Assembly: GCA_033239525.1 (NCBI GenBank)
Contig: BSYO01000004.1
Span: 22,854,037-22,918,036 of the forward strand
Source: Nepenthes gracilis
Lineage: Eukaryota > Streptophyta > Magnoliopsida > Caryophyllales > Nepenthaceae
Direction of reading: 5' to 3'
DNA length: 64,000 bases
A program made the translations under genes and the position numbers. Each line of letters opens with the position of its first letter. Position 1 is the stretch's first letter. The notes below the pieces were generated by a model that did not search any database, had not been told where the DNA came from, and worked only from the letters and a program-made list of their open reading frames with translations. This document shows, piece after piece, positions 29,601 to 38,649 of this stretch.

Positions 29601-32600
29601 TAGAAGGAAAAATGAACACAATATATGATGCAATGGCACAGTTGGACAATGAAAATAACAGATGGCAGCTTCAATCAAACAGTTTCAAGGACTGAACGGA
29701 CAATAGTAAAAAGGTAGAACGGTACCTCAATCCCCGCATTTAATTTCACAACAGCAACTTCTTCTTTCTCAGATTGCATTAAACCTAGAAAAAAACCCTA
29801 TTCAGAATGAAAGACATATAGCATCAACAACACATGTGCTTACCCATAGAAAAAGGAGGGGCCATTCACATTTCTCGCAAAACATAAATTGCAAAACAGC
29901 TATATATTAAAAGCAGCAGTCTATCGCTACAATCACAATTGTAATTATACCAAAAAAAAATTATAATGGGATCCCAGAATAATTATGACAACAAGACAAC
30001 TTTTGCCATGCCATGGACAATGACAAGCTAAAATAACACCACCAGTAAACTACAAAAAAGAAATCAAAATCTTGATTTGACCTCCATATCCTTGCAATAT
30101 AGGTTTCTCAGACAAATGATCTCCATTAGAACTGCAGCCCACAGTCTGCACAGCATCACAATCTGAAAGCATTTTGCTCTTTTCATATTCCAACAGATCC
30201 TCAACCTCCATAAGTTCATCATCAGTTGCCGGTATTAATTTCCCATCAAAATCAACCTGGATAGCCAAGAAATCTACTTTAAGAATATTGAACTGAAAAG
30301 AACATTATAGCATCAATACACACCAGAAGGTACGGAGAAGAAATTAGTTGCTTCATTTGGTCTATGTTTCAAGCGTTACCATCGTATATGTCATTTCCTC
30401 ATCTTCTCTTATATAGATGTAGTAATATGTATGTTCAATTATGTTTCAAGCATTAACAATCTTATATGTCATTTCCTCATCTTTTCTTATATAAGTGCGA
30501 CTTCTAATTGGTAATATGTATGTTCAATTACTTAACACCAAAAATATATGTTCAATTCTTATCTTTAAGGGTTGATTCACTCGTGCATGTTCCCATTCTC
30601 ATCTCCACAAGGCGTTTGTGTTATATTGTTCTTTAAATGGCCATCATCTTAATCCATAAAAACATACCCAGTCCGATAAAGCTCCTAAAATATTTTCCAG
30701 TCAATTCTAGAGGCAATTCCAATCACAAAAAAACTCCTTATGCACATTTCTATTTTAAACAGTCTGCATTAATAAAATGCATCAAATCATTCTCAACCTC
30801 CCACTTACCTGACTTCTAGATCCAAAATGAATCTATCCCTTTTATAGAAAGATCTCGATCATTAATCTTATCTGTTCATTTTTCCACCTAGAAATACTAA
30901 AATTATATTTCATGTACTCCATTTCATGCTTACATACCTCGAGTCCTTCACATTGTAGAGGATCTTTCCATAGTTCTAACCTTACTTCACTCCAACTCAA
31001 CCTTCATCCACCAAAATGATATCATCCACAAGCATCATAACCAAAACACCTCATTTTGAATGTCACAGATGTCCATCCGCAAGCATGGAAAAATGTTAAG
31101 GACTCAATGTTGAGCCTCTCTGCACACTTATCACATTAGATAAGTGCCCAGTTTATCCAACAATTCTAACACTAATCATTACCTAGAAAGCACAAACACA
31201 TCCTCTGAGGTAGCTTATCCACATTGGACATGTATCTGAGACAAGCACGCCCAACACGTGCCACAAATGCCTGGACGCATTTGGAGTTTTTTATTTAATT
31301 AAGACACTGAACACACATCATCTTGAATGTCTCAGATGTTCATCAACCATGGCAAAAATTTAAGGACTCAAAGTAGAGCCATTTAGCAGTCTCATCACAT
31401 TAGATTAATCCCATTTTATCCAACAATTCTAGCACTAATCATTACCTAGAAAGCACAAATACATCCTCTGAGGTAGCTTATCCATGTTGGACATGAATCT
31501 AAGACAAACACACTCAACACGTGCCATACACGCTTAGACAAATTCGGAATTTTTATTTAAGTAAGACACTAAAAACACCTCGTCTTGAATGCATGAGACA
31601 TTCATCAGCAACGATGGCAAAAGGTTAAGGATTCAAAGCTCAGCCTTTTTGCACTCTTATCACATTAAATAAATCCCTAGTTTATCCAACAATTCTAGCA
31701 CTAACCATTACCTAGAAAGCACAAAAACATCCTCAAAGGTAGCTTATCTGTGTTAGACATGTATCTATGGCAATCACAATGTGTTTTCATATCGACCAAT
31801 ATATCTAATTATATAACTAATATATCAATTATTACAGTCTTATCAGTTTATGAGTTTTAAAAATTTTTTTCCATCCAATACATCCAATGCCGATATGTAT
31901 TGACCGATATGTCCAATACCAATATGAGAACGACCGATACAGACATTTTCATCCATGATTCTACCTCCTCCAATAAAATTCCAACACTGACAAACCATTG
32001 AGACATCCACGGAAAAAACTTAAACAAGATGAGTACTTTGGTAAAGGGTTTAATGAAGTTCAAAGCCCTGATGTCCTTTCTGATATTGTCTAGACCACAC
32101 ATTCTTTAGACTCGTCCTACAGATGGGAGTTTCTGAAGTTTTGAAGTCTTGGGGTCCTTGCTAATATGGTGTAGATCACACTCTTGGCAATATAGTCAAT
32201 CTTGAGAATCCGGTGTGTCATTACCTGGCTTCCCTCAATAAGGAGTTCTACTAAAATCCTCACCTAAGACTATGAGCTCATCCTACATTCTCCCCATCCA
32301 TGTAGGTAAAAATAGTTTCAATTATCAAGCAACAACAATAACAAAGCCTTAAGTCTAGCAAAGCAGGGTCAGCTTTATGAATCCGCATTCAACTATCAAG
32401 CATGAAATTCCATAAAAAAGCCACTTTTTAAGTTTCTTCATCAATACAATAAAGCTTCGCATTTTCCTCCTCTGCTAACTGCCAACCTTAACAGCTGCAT
32501 GAAGTTACAATATGTATTCAACGGAATCCAGCACAACACCAGACAATAAAAAATCATAATGTCATTAACTAATGTGCAATCAAACACCTGGCTAAACAAA

Positions 32601-35600
32601 TCCTGTATTGGCCACCCAATGAAAACAAGGAATATTATCTATAGCAGATGCACTAATGATGCAGAAGCAGAATACATGAAAGCCATAGAGAGATTTCTTT
32701 CTTTTTAGTTCAGGATATAAGAATTATTTCATTATTTTGATTTTCTATACAGTTCTGCTATTTGGTAACTACTAATATTACAGCACTTTTTTTGGTTGTA
32801 TCTTGGTTTTGTTAATAGGCTTTTTAGTATACCTAGTGTACTAAACTTCCATACTTGGAGCAATTTCCCCCCAAGAGCCTAGTCTGACTCAATAAATTAG
32901 TGGATGTACTCATTTTTTTGAAGTTAATTTGGGAAAAGGAATTAGTTTCATATGGGAGCAGTTGTCCAGCATTGTCCATAGATACAGAAATGAGTACGAA
33001 GTGACATGTACAAATATCTATTGTAACAGAAAACATAAACAAGCACACAAGACATGGACATACATGCATACTACAAATGTGTATGTCCTTATTTATACAT
33101 AGTAATAAACACATCAGATAAAGCAGATACATTCAGCAAGACAATAGAGCTCTAAAAGGACTATTCCCTCAGAACTTGCTTAAAGCATCTAATAGTTATG
33201 AGGACTAAACCGCATAAAACCATTTCAATACAAGTCATTGATTGCATCCATATTTCCCCAGACACAGGCTACTTTAGGCACCATTCAGATACATTTTATG
33301 TTATCACTGTAAGTAAATTTCATTAATTAACGAAATGAAGCTTCCAAACCAGGCACATTTGTAGCAAAAAAAAAAAAACTCAGTGGGGGATATTCTAATA
33401 CAAAGAGAAATAGTTGGCACATTTTCTTCTTTCAAGTCAAGCTCAGTTGCCCCAAACTCAGTTTACAGCAAACATATAGTAGCCATCACATTTCCAATTA
33501 CCACATAACAACCTCAGTTTACTGCAAACATTTAGTGCCAATCGCATTATTAATTACTGCATAACTACAAAAATAGATACTTCATCCCATAACTAAAGCA
33601 ATTTAAGCCCATCCATCTTAACGATTATGAAGGACTACTTCCCCAACAAGCGCCTTGGGTTACTTTCCTTCCACAAAGGCCAAAGCAAAGTAAAAGAGTC
33701 ATAAGCCAGCCTTATCACCTTGTCAGACATTGCATGCCAAGCACTAGATTATTCCTTCACATTTTAGAAAACAACAGATTATGTGCCCAAAAGATTGCAA
33801 TAAACCCATAAATTCCAAGCATTAGAAACATGCAAGAGAAAATGATGGGTACATTCTCATGGAAGAAATGGCAAGTAAAATCACCTTGTCTCTTTTTCCA
33901 AGTCATCTATGATTTAGGGCAGGATGAAAGGAGAAAATTGGAGAAGGAAGAATATTCAAATAGAGAATTTTGAAGGGAAGGAGAAAAAATAGAGATAGAA
34001 CAAGAATAGGCAACAAGAAAGGGAAGAGGTTCAAACGAGAAAAGAAAATATTGAAGAGGAGGATCCTTCAATCAAGGGAAAAAATCACTTCCTCAGCCAT
34101 CAAGAAAACTGAATCAGAAAGCTCTTTATATAGCCCTATTAAACCAATTAAAAGAAAGATGAATTGCAAAGTTGCTTATATGAACCAGATAAATCAACTT
34201 AAATCTAAATAAATCACATAATAATAGCCCAGCACTCCCTCAAGACCTCCAGTGGAAATGGAGCTTTGATCCCCCAAATAGCACTACAGGGAAGGCTCAT
34301 AACCCCATTACAAATAATAATTTGTGCAAAAAGCATCATAACTCAAACCATAATTTGATCTTGAATACAATTGTTTCAGATAAGCTCCATCTCAATGCAC
34401 TTTTCTCTCTATTGAAGAGGGACCCAAGCAGCTTTTGAAAGTAAACAATATCGTCTCCTTATCCCAACAAAGACCCATACAAACAGAAAAAACGCATCAC
34501 CAACCAGAAATGTCCTTCAAACTGTAGGCTCACCCCACAACATCATGTTCCCAACTTAGAGACCAATTTGTATCCTTGCTGGTCACCACATTTAAATGGG
34601 ATCAATCCCTTTCTTTTTCAAACATAAATAACAAAATCCACCAGCTTGATTGAAAACACCAACAACATTGACACAAAACCACGTACATGATAAGTTGTTC
34701 ACCCCCAACCCACCTTCTCGCAGGAAAAGTACTATTGATGAGATGAAAGTCCAACTCACTCCAAAAGTCAACCAAAATAAATGAAACCACATCATAACCC
34801 TTACTCTAATGAAGGATTCATTCCTACATCATTTATTTGTATTTTGGGTAACTTCCAACACATAGGAGATGTGGGATGATATAAACAACCGTTGAGCCCA
34901 GTTGGAAACGCTCAAATATACAGGAAGCAATTCAGTAAGAAACTAATTTTTTGGGTATCACTGACAGACAATCTCCCAAAAAAATGAAAGAAACAATCAG
35001 TTCAATTCTTGATTCATCTTTCATGCTTTAAAAGACGATGACTCCAAGATTTATAAGTTGGCTAGCCTATTCTGTTTGAACTTTAAATTATATCACTAGT
35101 CTCTACATTCAACTTATCTGATATTCAATACAACCAGTAATCTTTTCAAAAAAATATCTTTCAAAAACTACATAAATATTAAAAATAGAAGTATCTTACT
35201 TATAACAAAATCCTAAAAGTAACTGCTAAAACCCTAAGGATCCAAACTCAGACAGCATGTTGAATTTTCCCGTTTCCTTTTCTGTCTTACAGTTCTGTTT
35301 CCTTTTCTACTTTTTCATTTCCACAATTTCCTTGAAAAGGAGTTCATTTGTTTACATTAGAAAAGTGCCTGCTCCCAGAATTGATATATTCTAAAAATAT
35401 TATCAGCAAGTCTATAATCAACGTATGATTGAGATCAATAAACATGTGTGCTCAATTTGTGATAAATCAGTTAGAAGCTTGATCTCTTATCTTTTGAGCT
35501 TAAAACTTATAATACCGGGCTTGACCAAATTTCAATTTACAACAATTAGAATCTACATAAACTTTTAGATTTTTTTTAATGGAAAATGTACATGTACATG

Positions 35601-37490
35601 TATATACATGTATATACATGTGTATGTATGTACATGTATATACATGTGTATGTATGTACATGTATATACATGTGTATGTATGTACATGTATATACATGTG
35701 TATGTATGTACATGTATATACATGTATATGTATGTGTATGTATGTGTGTATATGTATGTGTATGTGTGTATATGTATGTGTGTATATGTGTGTATATGTA
35801 TGTATATGAATGTGTATATGTATGTGTATATGTACATATATGTATGTGTATGAATGTGTATATGTATGTGTATATGTACATATATGTATGTGTATGTATA
35901 TATATGAACTTGATTAAAAATTAAATCAAAATCCCTCTGTCTGTATTTTTAAAAAGTTTGTTCAACTTTGGCAGATAATTATATTTATAAATAAATAAAG
36001 CAATATTCATATCTTCGCAAATTCTGGGAAAAGATTGTGTGTAAACTAGATTTAGAAAAATGTTGAAAATGCTCTTATGACTAGTGAAAAATTTTAAACA
36101 AACTTTATTTTCAATGTTTGCTTCATGTTCTAAAATTCAGTAAGAGTTCAAAATTTGTAACACTATTATCTCATTTCTAACTAGAAAAAATAAGGATTTA
36201 AAATATTCCAAAGTTTTCTGTTTTTATCTAAAAAAAGCTTTCCAGAACCCTAACTCAATATTAGATAACTGAAGAAGCCCAATATTTAGGTATCCCTTGT
36301 GTGTTTCTTCTTTGGGTAACCATTAGATGAGCAGTTTATCCTAATTCACATTTTTGGCAAGATATGTTCCAAAAATGAGTCTATGCCTACGGTACAAGGA
36401 TATGGGATAACAGACACATATTCCAACATCCTCCAAATTCACAAGCCAGTGAGCAGAGTGCAAATTTAAGGAGGGACACACCCATCAGAAGGTGTCTCAG
36501 TGATCATATAGGGAGCCTAAGTAGAATTAAGAATTGAGACTCTATCTCAGTAGACCTCATGATGACCCAGGAACCAGTAAAGAGACTATCCCAAATGAAC
36601 ACACTTAGGAAACCATCAAACCAACTAAATCATTGATGAGGAGTTCCAAAGATGTCAATATAATTTTCGAGAGGAGGGATCTCATACAAGAGAAGCAATG
36701 CAGAACATACCATGGCATGCTTAGCAGACAACCAAGGATGCACTCCTTTTTGCTTCGAGAGGATGACACAAGGCAATATAAACCAGGATCCAAATGAGTT
36801 ATAGATGATCAAAGATTTAGAAAACAATAGGGATCAGCTCATGTTTCAAAATCATTTAGTAATAGTTTTTTTAGTGCTAAATTGTCTGTTTTAGTTTTTT
36901 TTTTTTAATAGTTGTACAATCAGCTTCCATTCTTAGATACATTGTAATTATTTAGATTCAGAACTTGCATATTTACAAGAGAATTTGATGAGTTGATCTT
37001 AAGGAATTAAGCCGCTTGGGGATTATGTTTGGTTGTCCTACATCAGTATGGGATTAAACTTATATGCTCCTACCCCAGTTACTATTAGTTATTCCAACTA
37101 AATAATCATAAACTATTACATGATTAGATCAGAAATCAGTACAGTAAACTTGACCAAGGACAATTTAGCATTAATAATGGATCTCATCACAAATCACAAC
37201 CAGGACACAAGGTCAGGTATCTAGCACATTAAACTACAAATTTGGTTAACCATAAACCCAGCAATTTGATTAATCATACCCATGAATTAAAGACAGTTGA
37301 AAAGAAGAGAGAGAGCTATACAAAGTTATTGCATTTGAAATTAAATAAGCATTGTAAAATTTACCCGGACAAGCTTGTACACTACTGGGTCTGTCATTTG
37401 CTTCATGGAAGCCAAACTAGAGCCATTAACATCTGTTTCACTTGTCAAGTGGCCTCCTTCCACGGCCCCCACCCCAACCACTATTTCCAT
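8656..37490 (-). CDS. TRFL: TRF-like MYB-domain protein (telobox-binding), eight coding exons over about 29 kb
   Basis: Exons, each with GT-AG borders: 37490-37365, 30256-30082, 29784-29726, 18105-17149, 15334-15203, 13667-13383, 12860-12804, 8817-8656. Phases agree throughout and give 650 codons. The family consists of nuclear TRF-like proteins that bind telomeric TTTAGGG repeats or telo-boxes through one C-terminal MYB domain. Visible parts: an acidic N-terminus (VDFDGKLIPATDDELMEVED, about residue 43); a conserved block LQETFRATFGRATSVKDKQW (about 235-260); a basic segment KRVRKPTRRYIEE (about 350), possibly nuclear-localising or DNA-contacting; the MYB domain from RRKHHRAWTLSEV through VDLK and, across an intron, DKWRNLLKAS, which together form the telobox-type VDLKDKWRN motif; and a tail IPAPILSKVRELAE. 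The closest relatives I know are Arabidopsis TRFL6 and TRFL3, which also sit next to DRG genes. No frameshift or stop is seen. Expression depends on splicing very large introns. Confidence 0.9.
9540..9700 (-). mobile_element. Ty1/copia polyprotein relic (integrase to RT linker)
   Basis: The minus strand reads LLVKCIFIGY, matching the KCIFLGY signature at the end of the copia integrase region. It is followed, with stop codons, by a segment resembling the VSMDVTF part before the RT. The frame is interrupted and no LTRs are recognised around it, so this is a short, old fragment inside TRFL intron 7. Confidence 0.45.
9761..9960. mobile_element. MITE-like 200-bp inverted-repeat element
   Basis: The left end begins GGCCCGTTTAGTTACATGAA. 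The right end, read on the other strand, begins GGCTTGTTTGGTTGTAAGAA. The two ends pair imperfectly over about 25 bases, as expected for a non-autonomous DNA transposon with terminal inverted repeats. The interior is short and non-coding. No clean target-site duplication is visible, so I cannot assign it to hAT, PIF/Harbinger or another superfamily. Confidence 0.55.
12861..13382 (-). other. TRFL intron 6 with a polypyrimidine/polypurine tract
   Basis: This 522-bp intron splits the MYB domain inside VDLK/DKWRN. About 13185-13292 is nearly pure pyrimidine on the plus strand and therefore purine on the transcribed message. The rest is AT-rich. ORFs predicted in the tract on both strands are low-complexity artefacts. 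Confidence 0.6.
13668..15202 (-). other. TRFL intron 5, with a possible solo LTR
   Basis: This 1.5-kb intron is mostly AT-rich and featureless. From 14573 to 14810 there is a TG...CA-bounded block with repeated TAGGAAAGAATATG / TAGGCTAGAATATG words, a TATATAATACAATA box-like run and a pyrimidine-rich end, a layout typical of short copia LTRs. No target duplication is seen. Confidence 0.35.
15335..17148 (-). other. TRFL intron 4 (1.8 kb)
   Basis: Donor is ACG/GTATGT at 17149/17148 and acceptor is TTTGTAG at 15335. I see no repeat or gene in it. A plausible donor-like site near 16450 does not define an exon that keeps the frame, and direct joining of exons 4 and 5 preserves phase 0. Confidence 0.55.
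18430..20560. repeat. Dispersed LTR-like repeat, copy 1
   Basis: The block begins near TGTCACATCCCC. It is recognisably similar, in the same orientation, to 62440-64000 at the window's right end. Shared landmarks include CCTGCAAGTTAG / CCTACAAGTTAG, TTTACTAATAATATGCTGAGA / TTTACTAATAATATATTAAG, and GTGTCACTCGGCCT / GCGTTACTCGACCT. The pair are probably diverged LTRs of one retrotransposon family; no internal coding region or clear partner LTR is next to either copy. Confidence 0.55.
19961..20210. repeat. Local tandem duplication of about 130 bp
   Basis: The segment beginning TGCTTAAAGAGATTAGAAAT is repeated from about 20090 with few changes, including GCAACAAAGAAAGAATGGCT and the following pyrimidine-rich TTCTCCTTCC stretch. 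It lies inside the dispersed LTR-like repeat and is a later local event. Confidence 0.7.
22000..22160. repeat. Short imperfect tandem repeat
   Basis: Four imperfect copies of a unit like GGAAGTTCATTGACCATCAG (GTAAGTTCATTGACAAC, GGAAGTACACTGACGATCAG, GGAAGTTCACTGACTATCAG) occur with variable spacers. No function is visible. Confidence 0.55.
23768..23812. repeat. GATA-type microsatellite
   Basis: An imperfect (GATA)n run, GATAGATGGATAGATTGATC followed by further GATAGATA units, in TRFL intron 3. Confidence 0.7.
24217..28896 (-). mobile_element. Degenerate Ty1/copia LTR retrotransposon inside TRFL intron 3
   Basis: Two similar direct repeats of about 350 bp (24217-24567 and 28544-28896) share landmarks such as GGCACCATAATCTGCCAC, CTCCTCTTTGAT and ATCAATTAAATGTTA; on the minus strand both begin TGTT. 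Just inside the 5' LTR (minus strand, near 28525-28545) lies TGGTATCA, the start of an initiator-Met primer site. The internal minus strand gives copia landmarks in the expected order: a protease-like WIVDPGVLNHM near 27405-27450, integrase NGVVEKKNRH near 26850, RT box LYADN near 25480, and RT end LVGKLIYLSLTRPEISFQVS near 25230. All are broken by stops and frameshifts, and the protease motif has DPG in place of DSG. The element is dead. It lies in the host gene's own orientation, so its LTR signals could affect splicing or polyadenylation of TRFL. Confidence 0.85.
30640..31060 (-). mobile_element. LINE (L1-type) reverse-transcriptase relic
   Basis: In shifting frames the minus strand gives MLVDDIILVDEG, matching the L1 LFADDIVLV box. 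KHEMEYMKYNF follows, as in the LINE SKTEYMECKF block, then PLELTGKYFRSFIG, as in the LKLKGKFYRTAIRP block. The order and spacing fit a plant LINE RT C-terminal part. Several stops and frameshifts make it a fossil. Confidence 0.65.
31050..31790. repeat. Three tandem copies of a unit of about 260 bp
   Basis: Copies begin near 31050, 31315 and 31575. Each carries, in order, TTGAATGTC-like, AAGGACTCAA, TTATCCAACAATTCTA, ATTACCTAGAAAGCACAAA, CTGAGGTAGCTTATCC and TTGGACATG words, with moderate divergence. The array directly follows the LINE relic. It looks like the start of a satellite or repeated retroelement ends; no coding function is visible. Confidence 0.75.
35583..35905. repeat. TATG/ACATG minisatellite with palindromic units
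   Basis: The left half has four close copies of a 26-bp unit of the form TATGTACATGTATATACATG plus TGTATG. The right half breaks down into TATGTGTATG-type repeats. The sequence is almost wholly alternating purine-pyrimidine and the ACATGTATATACATGT core is self-complementary, so cruciform or Z-DNA structures are possible. ORFs predicted on both strands are artefacts of the repeat. Confidence 0.9.
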
Positions 37491-37528
37491 GGAAAATCAA
37501 CCACATGCAACTCAAAAAAAATAAATGC

Positions 37529-38400
37529 CTGAAACAAACAAAAGAACAAACAAAATACTAATATTCAGTACTTATTAGCCAAACTCAAATGTATTGCATA
37601 TTCAACCCACGCAACCACCCAAATTCCATGTTTTTCAAATCAGTGTAACAAACAAAGGGATTACAATCAAACCTCAATACAATTTTATTTTCCTAATGAT
37701 AACCCCAAACATCGCAAATCAAAATACTAGCGCTATAGAAAAAGACGATGACCAGCAGATAACATAAATAATGGTTAAAGGATATACAGAGGTACAAATT
37801 TCAGCACTTCTAATCAAAGACTGAATCTCGTCACATATATCAAACACCACCCCAAAATCAGAATTTCAAAGTTAATAACAATCAAAAACAGAAAATCAAC
37901 CACTAAACTAGCGCCAAAAACTGAAGTTCGACCAGAACCCCGACTTCGGATAAGAGAAAATGTCGAGAAAAGACCGTACATCCTAATGCAATTACCTAAA
38001 TACCGAAACCCATTATCCCCAAATCCAACAAAAAATCATCAAGCATAAAGTGAGAGCCAACTCACCATAAGACTGAGGAAGCTAACTGTTAAACAAATCC
38101 AAATTCATTTTCTCAAACTCCCTAGTCCATAGTAGAGTTTCTAATAGACAAGCAAATGCGAAATTAAATGAGCAGTGGCAGAGGACAGGGCACGAAAGAG
38201 GGAAGTTGATTCAAAATGATAATTACGACAGAATTAGAAGAATCAACCACAGAAATTTAGGAAGAATTATCGGGAAAGGAAAGAGAAAGGGGGGCAAAAT
38301 GCTAGGGAAGACTTCTCGAGCAAGAAATTGGAGTGAGAAGTGGAGCCAAATTTTCAAGTCAGACGTGCAGAGTGAGAGAGAGAGAGAGAAAAGGAGCCGG
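37529..38400 (-). promoter_or_regulatory. TRFL 5' UTR with a probable leader intron
   Basis: A good acceptor (TTTGTTTCAG) ends at 37529 and a donor (TTATG/GTGAGT) is at 38066/38065, suggesting a 537-bp intron in the 5' UTR. The first exon would run up to a CT-rich stretch on the message near 38370-38395. These are inferred from splice consensus only. Confidence 0.45.
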
Positions 38401-38640
38401 TAGCTTTATGACTACGCTGAGTTCGACGCGATACGAGTTCCGGAATCAAGATCATTTTACGAATGCAATTTAATGATGGTCAGTGAATTCCGGGTTAGTT
38501 TTGCGAAGTAGTCCAGCCAGGTGCAAACCACGCTGCGCCACGCGGCTGAACAAAGATGGACACGGTTCAGGGCCATGGCACCACGATTCATTGGGCCAGG
38601 CCCATACCAGATGAACGGCGGTTAGCTGTCCATTTAATAT
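38401..38640 (-). promoter_or_regulatory. TRFL promoter region with back-to-back site II elements
   Basis: This is a relatively GC- and CpG-rich block compared with its surroundings. At 38592-38604 it holds TGGGCCAGGCCCA, two TGGGCC site II elements in inverted orientation. Site II elements are known TCP-factor targets in promoters of proliferation-linked plant genes. No TATA box is obvious. Confidence 0.45.
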
Positions 38641-38649
38641 CGCTGCTTT

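Larger units (their letters stand above)
18106..29725 (-). other. TRFL intron 3 (11.6 kb), enlarged by transposons
   Basis: This is the largest intron. It contains a dispersed LTR-like repeat (about 18430-20560), a local 130-bp duplication (about 19961-20210), a short GATCAGTGAGAAAG-type tandem repeat (about 22000-22160), a GATA-rich microsatellite (about 23768-23812) and a whole copia element (24217-28896). Stretches 20600-22000, 22200-23760 and 28900-29725 hold nothing I can recognise. Confidence 0.6.
30257..37364 (-). other. TRFL intron 1 of the coding region (7.1 kb)
   Basis: This intron lies between donor CGG/GTAAAT at 37365/37364 and acceptor CCAG at 30257. It contains a direct repeat of about 80 bp (30365-30540), a LINE relic (about 30640-31060), three copies of a unit of about 260 bp (31050-31790) and a minisatellite (35583-35905). 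Minus-strand stretches near 34330-34800 and 36600-36830 look weakly protein-like but match nothing I recognise. The remaining parts (31960-33900, 34900-35500, 35950-36550, 36900-37360) show nothing specific. Confidence 0.6.

Noticed and set aside
35500..35924. Several overlapping ORFs on both strands with MYIHVYTY-type repeats
   Set aside because: They are produced by the TATG/ACATG minisatellite, which has few stops in any frame. Composition is only a few residue types.
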